A DNA stretch of 64,000 nt, taken from positions 8,863,671 through 8,927,670 of the forward strand of contig NC_049992.1 in the NCBI RefSeq assembly GCF_000003815.2. The letters run 5' to 3'. Shown piece after piece: positions 34,794 through 46,117 of the stretch. The notes under the pieces were generated by a model, which saw only the letters and a list, made by a program, of their open reading frames with translations, made no database searches and was not told the DNA's origin. Within the stretch, counting starts at the first letter, position 1, and every line of letters starts with the position of its first letter. Source of the stretch: Branchiostoma floridae. Taxonomy: Eukaryota; Chordata; Leptocardii; Amphioxiformes; Branchiostomatidae. The position numbers were made by a program, and so were the translations under genes.

Positions 34794-36155
34794 GTATGTG
34801 TATGATTTGTCCTGTGTTTCTTTTTGTTTCTTTGGTAATGCCATTTCCATACTGTATACAGGTAATTTGTTGTTTTGGGCTAGTCATATTCGCTTGGTTT
34901 TTGGGCCTGCTTAATCTATGGTACAGGCAGGGTTAAGTGGTGGAGGCTTAGCTTTGTTCTGTTTTAAATTCAGTATCGTTGGTTGCATTTTGTCGCGGCA
35001 AATATATGATGAAATTCCCCTTCTAAGCAACTGCTCATTGGTTTGCGGGGATGTTTGCTGGGTGTTTGCTCTGACTACAACAGCTTCTGAACTTTTCAAA
35101 GCTTCCATTGCCAGTAGTCTGTGTAACACAAACTCCGCTGTCCAGGGCTGTAACTGGCCCCTCCCCGCGGGCCGGCGGATGTTTGGCGGGCTGCTATAAG
35201 CGAGATTTAATCAGGCTACATTGCCAGCAGCTTGCCATCTATAAATGGGATTGACAAGGACATTTTTCATAGTAAATTATGCTGTTAAATTTGGCTTAGA
35301 TACTACAGGAGATTTAGGTTTGGGTTGGATGGATTGAATGAAAATATCATACCACCCTGGGGACTAACTGTTGCTGCTGCATGGGGGCTACCACTATTCA
35401 TATTGTCTAATGTCTATGGAACTACAGATAAAAGTATCATTGGTCAAATTATGCAAGTAACATTCCGATGTCAAGTGAATAACACCCCAGAAATAAATCT
35501 TTAATGAATATCATTGGAAGAACACAAACCAAGGAGACTTAGCAGCTGCATTAGGTCAGTACATTGAAATAGGAAGATATTAGTATATCATGTGACAGAG
35601 TAACTACATGTGCATGGGCCATCTGAGACAAAAAAAGGTAGCGTCTCAACAACTTCAAAGTACTGTGGTTGGTTACATACTTAAGAAATCCAAAATAAGT
35701 AATGTTCATCCATGTCCAAACTTACAAATTCAGAAAATGGAATTTCAGAGTCAGACTTTTGCATGGTGCACAACCAACACGGTAAAAAGCTCATTTTTCC
35801 AACCACGTACCACAGACAAAAAGGCAAAAATACCCAATAGGTCTACAGAAACCCAATACATTTCATGCAGGCCTGAGGTCTACGAACTCTTGTTATCTCC
35901 TGAAATAATTCAAAGACTCTCAGTCCAACAAAGATCTACATATTTTTAAAGGTCTCCTACATTTTTGTATTGTAAAGGGGGTCACGATCTCTCTTATATC
36001 ACGATCGTCTTCTGTTCAAACCAGTTTGAAGTTAATCACATTTAGTACAGGCCATTTACGTCCTCTTGCATGTTAGATGTACTAGTACTTTGACAGCATC
36101 ACCAAATATGGATTGAAGACCTTTCCGGAGCAGGATGGCAGGTCAGCGTGATGAT

Positions 36156-36321
36156 GCTGGGTAGTTTTCAAAGCTTTGTTTGACGTGAGGGTTAATTTCA
36201 TTTGTTACAGTGGTTGGTTGACATATGTGAATGATTATGCTGGGTAGTTTTCAAAGCTTTGTTTGACGTAAGGGTTCATTTCATTTGTTACAGTGTATGA
36301 CTGACATATGTGCGTGGTAGT
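36156..36321. repeat. Tandem duplication, 83-bp period
   Basis: Two copies of 'gctgggtagttttcaaagct ... ttgacgtgagggttnatttc ... gttacagtg' start at 36156 and 36239 and differ at a few positions. Confidence 0.85.
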
Positions 36322-37514
36322 CCTATCTGAGAGATAACATTATATGATCCCCAGATAGGTCAGGACATAATTATGGCTTAAAGAAGTTTCGCTGAAGTAA
36401 TCAGATAGAGAAATCAAATCATTTATGTAAGGTCACAGAATTGTATACATGAATTCTAGCATGGTTCTAAGTAACGGACAATGACTGAATGAGTGAATCA
36501 AGAAATCCTGCTGTGTTCTGTAATTTGATTGTACATATAATAACAGGCGCTTTCATACGCCTTTTCCAAACTCACCCTCATTGAGTGAGTTACTCAAATA
36601 TCTAATTGTACAGGATTTAATTGGATTAGAATGATACCATGTTAAGATATTGATCTTAGGTAAACTGCAGCTATAAAATGGTCTGGACATAACACCACTG
36701 AGGCACAAGCAAGAATCGAAGTGGTGTTGTCTGTTGACTTGAAGTCCAAGCTAAGACACAGTTGATCAAACCAAGGGTGACTGAGATGGCAAGCATAACT
36801 AGCTACCCTGTAGCATGCAGGGACGGGAAACCTCGGCAGAAGTGTCTCCATCTTAGCTGCTGGAGAAGAACGCGGTCTTTAAAGCATATCAAGACACGTG
36901 CTGTGGTGAAACTGGTGAAGTAAGTAACCCTGTTGTAACCTTGTAGTTTTACTTTATAGACAAAGACTTGCTATGAGCCCCTTTGCTTACAATGTATGTT
37001 GCTGGGTGGGCCAACAACTCCCTGTGTCTTCACAGCCAAGGACTAAACTGCAACGATCTTGTAATTGGTGGGGAAAAATTACGAGGCCATACAGAATTGC
37101 AGCATTGCTACCTATCCAGGTACAGTTTAGGAGCCTATCCAAAATGCCATGAGATATCACATTTTTTTTGCTTTGAATGGTTTTTATGAGCTTTTATGGT
37201 TTGGGCATAGGATAATAGACCAAGTCTTTGAAGATGAACATGCCATGCCATGCAAATCTACGCAATATGACGACTTTAACAACATTTGAATCAAAACTTT
37301 TTGAAGATATCTGTACAATACTTTGGTACATGGTAAGGATTTTAAGTACAGCATTTATGACATAGAATGCAATTTCAGTTAAGTCTAGTGTTTACATTGT
37401 ACATCATTCTGACACTGACTTAGATGTGTTTAAAGCAGGGACTGTCGTACATTAGTGTAGAACTACAGCAGAAAGACCCCCAAATCTTGTGTTAGCATGA
37501 CCCGAAGTGCCTTG

Positions 37515-37770
37515 TTGGGGTTGGTACTGGCACAGAAAATTCAGGTCCGGTTCAGGTCCAGAGGATCAGGTCCGGACCTCCTCAACTCTCCTCTACTTTG
37601 CTCTTGTTCTTTTCTTGTACCTGTAAGCCCCCAAACACGTGAACGGCTGCCGATATTTTCTGTTCATTTCTGAATAGGTCCACTGCTTTTGTTCAGGTCC
37701 GTTTTGTCTGGACAAGTCCAACAAGACAAAATGGTTTTGTACTCGTACATTGTACCGGTACCCACCCTTA
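37515..37770. mobile_element. Non-autonomous hAT-like element, second copy
   Basis: Flanked by a perfect 8-bp duplication GTGCCTTG (37507-37514 and 37771-37778). Termini are TTGGGGTTGGTACTGG on the left and CCGGTACCCACCCTTA on the right. Shares internal blocks with 5208-5612 but is about 150 bp shorter through internal deletion. No transposase. Typical of hAT MITEs. Confidence 0.85.
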
Positions 37771-38255
37771 GTGCCTTGTCAACTGGAATTTGATTTCCAA
37801 CAACGGGTCAAAGAACTCAGTGACCATTACTAGTTAACAAGGTGTTGCATCACATAACATGTACGAAGCTAAGGAAAACAGCCCACTCAGAGATAGTGAT
37901 AAGTCATGCATGACATGGGGAGTGAAGCAGTTATTGTTAACACCCACTTGTTTTCGCGTAAGCGAGAAAATGAATGATGCAGATGATTACAGGGACACAC
38001 GTAGTAAATGCGCTATCATGGTGTCAAACTGTGCATTGATGTCTAAGTGATGAACATAATAGATTCAGAAGGGGGCAGAGTTGTAGCAAGTCACATGGTG
38101 CCTGTCGTGTTTTTTGGTTCAGGGACTCATTCAAAAAGGCTCATTAGAAAGGAGTAGAACCATTAACCATTTTGCCAGCCAGCCGTCAACACTGTAGAGC
38201 CATAACCGCGTGTGGTACCTCTCTGCTTCAAGACAGTCCACCAAATTCGAACAGG

Positions 38256-38383
38256 ATGAAGAAAGCAATCATGATGGGGTGCGGACACTTGGGCAGTTCC
38301 CGCGTTTGTGTCCGCTGCTGGCGGGCTAAGGTGGTCCAGCGGTGCCAGCCCAATAGCCAGAAAGCGTTTGTCGTACTCGAGAG
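38256..38383 (+). CDS. Candidate alternative first coding exon (phase 2), unknown gene
   Basis: The first ATG (38256, A at -3) opens 42 codons plus 2 nt, ending at a consensus donor GAG AG|GTGAGT (38384). The peptide is basic and Cys-containing (VCVRCWRAKVVQRCQ at residues 17-31), with no signal peptide or known domain. The frame is open upstream without a further ATG back to about 38172. No TATA box was seen. Same strand and donor phase as the candidates at 45195, 49378 and 60474, which suggests alternative N-termini spliced to a shared exon beyond the window. Caveat: a phase-2 AG|GTGA donor automatically ends an open frame just after the exon, so such cases are easy to notice by chance. Confidence 0.4.
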
Positions 38384-39417
38384 GTGAGTGAATTCAGGGT
38401 GAACAGAATTTTAACGGTTCCCCGAGGAGTTAAGGTATTAGCCTGTTGAATAAGCAGTTTGGATCACACGGACTCTATACTTTGATTGAAAGTCTGAGCG
38501 CGAGTACGATACCTTCAGCTGCGTTTGTTGTGTCTTGTCTGTGTATTTCTTACTTGCTCCTTTGTAGTAGCTGTTCAACTGGTGACACGCTTCGGTAGTC
38601 TTAATCAGAGACTTTTTGAATCTTGGACTTTAACGCTTTGCGATCAAGTAATGTGAACTACAAGCTAAGCCTGGCATAGCAAAGATAAAAAGCATTTTTC
38701 GCCTTGCAGAAAAGCATTCGGTTCCCTTTGAGAGACATTACAGTGCTCGAAATACTTTTTTCAGCCAGGATGCTCAGGCAGCAACCTGAATCAAAAAGCA
38801 GCTTGCGCCATCAGCATTTCAGGTTGCACCACTTCCAAGTCGTTACTTCTCCAAATCAACTATTTATCCATTATATGTAAAAACAGTTGAAAATAGGGCA
38901 TACCAAAGGCGTACATCCCCAAAACAGGGCTTACATTTTCTGATATTATAGTAAAGGGTGGGTAACTTAGGACCATTCCAAAATCAAGTTGTGCATGGCG
39001 TAACCTGACTTTCTGAACAACTCTTGCACTGAGAAAACTACTGTTGCGGCAAGAGTGCGCAAGTGTTAAATTCGAGCCCTGCATTATGCCTAACCCAGTA
39101 TCAACAGACAAGGTATGGTTTGGTAGGAATAATCAGTTTTTATGAAGTTTTTATATGACTGACATTGAATCAGAATTGTTCAACATGCGCAGTAACACGC
39201 CAGATGCTGGAACTAACGACAAGCGTGAATACATGCGTGAATACATTCTATCAAAGTCAATGCATCACGACATGCTTCATACCTCATGCTTAATGTTAAC
39301 ATTATTCTGAAACTGTTGACTGTTTCCAAAATCATGGTCCGGTTGCTTGAGGAACTGGTGTATTGTCATGTTCATAAGCTTCAGAATACTATATTGTATA
39401 CGTAACAATGTTCTTTA

Positions 39418-39803
39418 GGCCACACCAATTTAATTTCTTGGTTCTCGGATTTTTTCAGAAAAATATTGGGTTGTCAGTCGAAAAAAAAAAAAAAAAAAAT
39501 TTTGCAAAAAGTCTGGGGTGAACATATGAGGCTTATATAACAAAAAAAATAAGGAAATATGGGCAGAAAATCCCAAATTTTCATTATTTCAGGGGTCCCT
39601 GGTCTAATTTTCAAAAACATAATAAACGTACCGTCCAAAATAAGAACGTACCGGGTGTGGCTGAAAAAAATGAATGTCCCGGTACGTTTATTTCAGGGAT
39701 CTAAGAGTATATTATTTTCCTTGGGACCAATTTTTTTTTTTTCAAAATCGAAAAAAAAATGGGTCGGGAAATCCGAGAACCAAGAAATTAAATTGGTGTG
39801 GCC
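39418..39803. mobile_element. PIF/Harbinger-like MITE
   Basis: Terminal inverted repeats of about 35 bp with no mismatch noticed: left begins GGCCACACCAATTTAATTTC, right ends GAAATTAAATTGGTGTGGCC. Flanked by TTA on both sides (39415-39417, 39804-39806), the 3-bp TWA duplication typical of PIF/Harbinger. The interior is A/T-rich with poly-A (39481-39499), a 'gtaccgggtgtggct' segment and no transposase. Perfect TIRs suggest a fairly recent insertion. The short open frames 39559-39999 are shadows. Confidence 0.85.
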
Positions 39804-41881
39804 TTAGCTCTCGGGTTTGCAGAGACATGCACGTTTTCTGCCGCGTGTCCAAACTACAATGGAAAGAAACATGTATCCATTATTAGTAACTTTTCAATGC
39901 CTAATGGGCATGCATGTGCTATCTGGGTGTTCTCATCATTCTTATGAGCAAAGAAAAGTACAAAGAAACGCGAACAGTAAGACCTGTTCACTTTTCTGAC
40001 TGACGTTTTCAAGAAAAGTTGTATACTAATTGAACACTCCATCATTTTATGGAGTGAATGCACGGAAACATAATAATATGTAGTTACTATTAAAACCTAA
40101 GTACAGGGAAAACTATATTAAGCAGCTGCTGAATCATTGTGGATTTCACAAAACTGGCTTCTAGTTCCTGTTTGGTCCCTACACATGAGTGAATTAAGGA
40201 ATAGGTTCAAGCGCTTGTTTGAACAGACGTTGAAACTTGGAATGGCTAACTGATCGCTGTATTCAAACACCTTTTTGAATGAGCGCTCTAGAAAAGGTAG
40301 GAGTGTACAGTTCGCCAGACGGGTAGCAGAAGTGAGCATATAGGAGCGAAACCCGGGTGGTACCCAGGCTAATTACCTGCATTATTTTGCTTATAAATTA
40401 CAAGGTGCATGAGGCTGGTAGAAATTACGTTTCTTCTGCAGTTCAGATAGATACATGTAGTGCTATAAACCGTTTGGTGCTGGCAGAGTTTTTATGAGCG
40501 AAAATGTAGCGCTGCAGTTCAGATGAGTTATGCTGGATGTCCTCTCTTGCCTTGTTTTTGTAGCATAATCTTGTGGGTTTGCTGCAGTTCCCTTTTCTAT
40601 AGTTAGGGGGCATGCACCACTGCAGTGTAGAGGGTGCCACGGAAATGCAGGCAATAAGAAATGTGACTCTGTGACATCATCGTACAAGGAATGACAAAAC
40701 AGGACTGTATACAAGTCTTATGCCTTAGTTGTTTTTGGAGAATGGTCTTGATGAAGCAAATTATTAAAATCACATCTTCTCTATTTGTGTAAGCAAGTGT
40801 TGATAAAGTTGGCTTCATTTTCTATATGTACCTTATTCAAATTACAAAATTGACAAATTCCTTGCTACAGCCAGTACAGGGTTGCTTTGTGGGAATGTCC
40901 AGTTTACTTAGTTGCTGGATTTAAAAAACAAATTTAGAGCCCTGAGGTTTATCAGTTTGAACTCATAATAAAATTCCATGCGAGAGATACAATATCAGAT
41001 AATGTTGTATGGTAATGTACACTGGAATGTCTTTTGAGATAAAGAACCAAGAGATAGAAAAGAATTGGTAGAGGACTACATAATGAAATACAATGGGTAT
41101 TGTAGATTCCATTGTAGATAGGCACATGTTCAAGAGTCGCTTCTTTGGCCTATCGGCTCAGCAATCTCCACACATGGAGTTGCACGTGAGACAGTGCCGA
41201 CCAGTTTCTTTATATTGTATAGGAGGCAGCTAGATTCTAGTGGGAGATACTGGTGGCCAATTACACACTGGGTGTTACATGTACCTTTATCTGCATGCTT
41301 AAGAGGTTCCAAGAGACAAGACACCAGATGGATATTGGTCGTGGATCATTAAGTTTATCAAGCTGGCCGCTACAGAACGCCCTCTGTTCGAATAAAGGAA
41401 ACGCACTGCTGGCAAATAATAATAATAATAATAATAATAATGGGTGTATTTTGCAGCCAGTAGGTACCCAAAGTGTGGGTTATGAGGGTGTTTAAATGAT
41501 TGACAGTGTTAACTTTGTTTTTTAAAGATTGTGTTGCAGGTACGTACTTCTGAATGTTTATCACTACTGATGTATACTGTATTATTTTCGATGGCACCCA
41601 ACATCAGCATTGCTGCCTTGGATGCCAAATTCTGTATTGCTTTCTTGTAATTTTCAATAAAATAGAAAAAATGAATTGGGTTTGCAGGATTGGGATAGAG
41701 CCTACTTGCCTTTAATAGTTTACAAAAAAAAACTATCAGTTTGTGCTGTTGGTGGGTACCTTGCCAGAGATGGAATGTCATGATCACAATGCATTCTGGG
41801 TGCTGGTGAGGGTCAATCTTCCTCAAAGGTGCCCTCCGCAAGGATTACACCCAAAAGGTGTGATTCTGATCTGATGACATA
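39804..41881. other. Unique DNA, no gene recognised
   Basis: Only the (AAT)9 microsatellite at 41415-41441 and short open frames without recognisable domains. Confidence 0.35.
41415..41441. repeat. (AAT)9 microsatellite
   Basis: Nine perfect AAT units. Confidence 0.98.
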
Positions 41882-42089
41882 CTGTAAATGCAGAAATGTT
41901 TGCGGTGGATTAACATTCACGGTTTTCGCGGTGACCACTTCACCGCGAACTTAAAACCACCGCGAACATTTCTCCATTATAGTATAAGACTGCAGTCTAT
42001 GGTGTTACCGTGAACTTAAAACCACCGCGAATTGTCCTTTTTCCCGCTAACGCGAATTTAAATCCCCGCGAACTTAAATACATTTACAG
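41882..42089. mobile_element. MITE with TA target site ('gcggtgg' family)
   Basis: Begins CTGTAAATGCAGAAATG and ends CATTTACAG, flanked by TA on both sides (41880-41881, 42090-42091), consistent with a Tc1/mariner-type non-autonomous element. The interior contains several copies of 'accgcgaacttaaaaccacc' in varying orientation. A partial relative lies at 55371-55535. Confidence 0.75.
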
Positions 42090-42627
42090 TATTTATATCC
42101 AGTGGATTTTTAACTTCCAACTTGATTAAGTTCAGGTTAGTTATAGATGAATAGATCAGTTTATTTTGCCCCCTACCAGCTTACTGTAGTTTAAAAAGTA
42201 TGAATATGATACACTGCATGGATGCCTGGGAACCATGACAGCTGCACAGTAGGTCAGTCCAACAAAAGCAAGATAACCTGTTTCACAGACAACATTCATG
42301 ATTATGCACATATCTAGATCTATATATAGGAAGGTGATGATTATGAGAGATCAGAACCATTGTATGATATGTCAAGGATAAATCAGATTATATAACTTAA
42401 GTAAATGTAAAGCTATAGGGATGGAACAATTCTTTCAGTCATTTCGGCTATAAAAAGCTTTGTCTGCTGCTAGAGGTACAATTTTCTGACCATGAAGATG
42501 GAGATTAAAGTTTGCTCTTACATGTAAGACTAATGATCGGGATCATTGCGTGAGAAAACATGACATTAAACAGGACGGGACCCATGAAATAGCTCAAAAG
42601 CCCTCCAGGAAATACATTTATATGTGA

Positions 42628-42921
42628 CAGGGTTGGACAAGTCCACTATCCCCATTGTCCTGGTTATGTCCTGCTCTACTGGCCCAATTGGGCAAATAGG
42701 ATTTTTCGATGAGTGAGATATTGATATATTTGTTACTTTTCACAGTTATTGCATCAACAGTTGGTCAAGACAGAAAAGTAGAACCAATAATAAAAGAATT
42801 CCAATGTTGGAAGTGAAAATGCATAGAAAAAAAGTCATTCAAATTTGTGAAAACTTGTTGCGTGCAAGTAAATTTGTATGTACTTGCCCAATATAGGACA
42901 AGTGAATTTTGTCCCACCCTG
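42628..42921. mobile_element. Possible hAT-like element, no clear target duplication
   Basis: Left CAGGGTTGGACAAG and right GTCCCACCCTG (CAGGGTGGGAC on the other strand) form imperfect inverted ends with internal 'ggacaagtgaa' or 'ggacaagtcca' similarity. The flanking octamers (ATATGTGA and TGTGATAA) do not match well. Assignment tentative. Confidence 0.4.
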
Positions 42922-44139
42922 TGTGATAAAAGGAGACTCACAATTGGGAGAAAGAAACTGTACAGATAATGTTTACATTAGTTTTTTTGTCAGAAAAAGA
43001 AATATAAGGTATAGTGAAAGTTTTGTTTGCCATCATAGTTTATGTAACCGCATGTCCTGTTCAACAGGCAGATATTTATTCAGTGGATAAAATGAAGGTT
43101 GCCCACTTAACAGAACCCAGATCAGATAAGACTGTAAGACTGGCCTTGTTAAGATAGTGCTCCTCGAGCAGGCACGTGTGAGAACACGTTTGCGAACTAT
43201 ACTATATAATATGCTCTTAACCCACCCACTGCACACTTGCAACTCTTGCCAACTCCAGTACAAGTTGTAACAATGGTCCTGGGCTGGTCATCCTTACTTA
43301 AGTAAGTGCACTTAATTCTTCATATTGATCTAGCATGAGTAGAAGAAAGTTTTTGTCTTGTTATGGAGTTATGGATGATCTTGCGCCTCTGACCCTTTTC
43401 TGTGTGACTGACTTGCAAGTCATAAGTCTGATTTTGTGTTTTCAACTGTCTTATTTTCATAACAAACACTAAACAGGATCTGGCGACATGTGTGGTGGTG
43501 CCAGGTTTTATTTTGATGAAAGTCTGTCTGTTTATTGTTTTCTTAGTTTATGGTGTGTTGTTCCGCCTTTGTTGCTTATAGTTATGCTCCATCATTCTAC
43601 GATAACTGCACTTTTTCTGTAGACTTGTTTTACCTACAAAATGTATAATGACCAGATAGATCTATTGCCAGGTGGTTGTTAAGAGCCCGGGAATCCAAGT
43701 TATGACTTGTTCAGACACCCAGAAACTGAAATGCCTGCTGATTTTGTGGACTGGCAATATTTCTGATTAAAAAATCAATGCCTTAACGAGTAGGTCAGAA
43801 ATTAATGGTGGCTCCTGTTGTACCATATGTGATTCCTTAATTTTGCCATATGGATACTCGTGTATGCTCATAACTCATTTAAGTTGCATGTGAACGTCAA
43901 ACGTTGTTCTTTGGGGTTCATAGTTTAAATTTTTATGTGATTCCTAGTTAGATTTCAATTGGTAGGTAACATCTGAATTCTCAGAACACTTAATAGTTGG
44001 TTACTACTTCATTGCTGGTTTCAACATTTTCATTGCTTAGAATTGTTCTTTATTGCCTTTGCTAAATAGGTTAAAAAGTATGAAAGTCGATCGGGCAAAG
44101 AGTTATGGGCTAGAGTCCAGAATCACAGTGTTTTCGATA
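42922..44139. other. Unique DNA, no gene recognised
   Basis: Nothing beyond short open frames without recognisable domains. Confidence 0.35.
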
Positions 44140-44450
44140 ACTAAAGTGACACCTGTTTTAATGTTTGTGATACGTTTGTACATGTATGTAGATGAATAGC
44201 ATGAGTTAAGAAGCCCGGATGGATTGTCTTGATATTTGGTATGTGATAAGACTTTGAAACGATTAGATTGTGGGCCCCCTAGCAGCTCTTTACAGTACTG
44301 CAGCAAAACCAATTTTGATATCTCTTGTTCTTGACGTGAAATGGTCATGTTTTTTGAGTGATAGATAGCTGTTGGACCAGGGGGTGTTGTATATTTTGGC
44401 CCTCTAGCGGCTTTTTTGTTATTGCAGAGGTACAGCACAGCACCTTCGGT
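44140..44450 (+). repeat. Dispersed repeat ('gggccccctagcagc' family)
   Basis: Shares 'gatattTGGTATGTG', 'gggccccctagcagctcttt', 'tactgcagcaaaacc', 'gatatctcttgttct' and 'gatagctgttggacc' with 25129-25330 and with the inverse of 23780-24060. It is the + strand version of the internal part of the Helitron-like element. Boundaries are approximate and no termini were seen here. Confidence 0.7.
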
Positions 44451-45194
44451 AGGTACACTTTCAACTGAGTGAAAAAAAATCATTCGGATCTGTACAAAAA
44501 CCTGTGAATGATTTTGAATGTCCTGACCAAGACAGGAAGATATATTACCCACAGACAGAGTATTGATGGATGGTTTGGTTTGTTTGCACATATGCAATGG
44601 GTTTCATCAAAAAAGATGAAAGATAAGTTAGTACAACAAAGGGATATGCTGTAGAGAAACCCATAGTTAATCATGTTGTGGGCTTGCTCCATTGTGATAA
44701 CCAAGTTGAACAAATATCGGGGTATTGATATCATTAACTTAAAAAGTAACTATTTATCGGTATGTTTTCAGGAAATTTTAGGAAAAATTGTAATGATACT
44801 GGACAGGTGTAGCAGGAAAAGAAACTTAAAATCAGTTTAAAAGCATCATTTATATCAAATCAAAGTAACCGAGAAATATGATAAACCTATAAAGATAAAG
44901 ACATACATGTAGGTACTGTAATACCTTTGAAAGGTAATCAACCTTTTTTTCATATTGAGCCTTTGTCATCTTCACTGATCTGTTTTGCAATAAACAAATT
45001 GATTTTTTTTAATGAACAAAAGATTATACTACACACTTCAGGGCCACAGGATCATTTCTGGCCTGAGACCAATGTTGACCACACCACATCTCTCTGAGAT
45101 ATCACAGCTTAAACATTAGTTATCACAATTTTTTGCTTTGAAGCAACCTTTTCTTTTCATCTTTGGCCACTCTTCATTTGGTGCGCTTGTAAAG

Positions 45195-45328
45195 ATGAGT
45201 GTTTCAAAACATCAGGATAAACGGAGAAGCAGTTTGCAAGAGCATGTGCTGCGCTTACAACATCGACGGAAGCTGTTTCAGAGTCACAGAGCGTCCTCCC
45301 TCCCCTCAACTATCTTACAGCATCTCAG
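45195..45328 (+). CDS. Candidate alternative first coding exon (phase 2), unknown gene
   Basis: The first ATG (45195, A at -3) opens 44 codons plus 2 nt, ending CTC AG|GTATAT (45329). The peptide is strongly basic with a helix-like run rich in Gln, His, Arg and Leu (RRSSLQEHVLRLQHRRK, residues 10-26) and a Ser/Pro turn (SSLPS, residues 34-38). The frame stays open past the donor to 45413, so the exon end is less certain. Same strand and phase as the other candidates. No TATA box was seen. No family recognised. Confidence 0.35.
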
Positions 45329-46006
45329 GTATATCTGTGATCATTTGACTGTAAAAACCCAGTCGCACCTGCAAAGTGCAATCCAACGAAATAATATTGT
45401 TGGAATTTGCTGAAAACGTATTATATTTAAACAAAAGATTCAGGCTTTTAGGTAGCAGCATATTTTGAGAAAAGCCTAAATTGCTAGCAGAGAAAAGTAT
45501 TTACCCGTAAAGCAGTACAGCACATGTGGTTGCAATGCAATCATCCCAATATGCTTCTGTCTGAGGGAATAATAATGAACAGCCTTGGACAGTCTCCTCT
45601 GCAATTTGGTTCCAAGCTGAGGGCTTCATGTAGTTTTCATGGGGTTAGCCAACTGGTTCAGTCTTGTTAATATTGACTTTGATCTTTGGTGGGTTTGCTT
45701 GCATTTGCTTTTGTCGTGATTACTGTATTTGTGTCTAGTCGTCATGGGTTCATAATCACTGCATGTCTATCTTTTGAATATTTCTTTCAACTTCAGCAAG
45801 GAAAATGCAAGTTGATCCAGCATATCTTTTTGACATGATGAAAATGTATCTTCATAAGCTTACATGTAAGTTAAAATGATAGATTGAACAATGTTAGCAA
45901 AAATTAACAACATGGGCACCCAAACAATTAGTTACTCACTATCCATTGTTTGATTATACTGCTGCTGGGGTCCCTGACGCAGGGGTAGGCAGCAGTCGGC
46001 TAGTCT

Positions 46007-46117
46007 TCACACCCCGCTTTCATGCGGCTCTGTCCAGTGGGTCGACCACACACGGTCCTTCATGTCCTTCCTAACACACTCCATCCAAGTTTTTCTCGGT
46101 CTACCACGATCCCTGTT
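46007..46117 (-). pseudogene. Non-LTR retrotransposon RT C-terminal scrap
   Basis: On the minus strand the frame from 46117 to the stop at 46009-46007 reads RDRGRPRKTWMECVRKDMK followed by a short tail. The 'RGRPxKTWxECVxxDM' signature is characteristic of the C-terminal end of non-LTR retrotransposon ORF2 (RTE/L2/CR1-type reverse transcriptase proteins). Only the last 36 codons are recognisable; the upstream RT and endonuclease parts are absent, as in a 5'-truncated copy. The 3' UTR probably continues to about 45950. Inactive relic. Confidence 0.75.

Larger units (their letters stand above)
34438..37506. other. Mostly unique DNA; one candidate exon and a MITE fragment
   Basis: Apart from the candidate exon at 34710 and the short duplication at 36156, the stretch 35130-35215 ('ctgctataagcgagatttaa' preceded by GC-rich 'cccgcgggccggcgg') resembles one end of an amphioxus MITE that I recall only loosely. 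A 113-codon + frame at 35608-35949 has no recognisable domain. A possible non-coding exon donor (gtgaa|gtaagt) sits at 36930. Confidence 0.3.

Noticed and set aside
36642-36851. Minus-strand 69-residue frame
   Set aside because: No domain, no splice or promoter signals. Consistent with chance.
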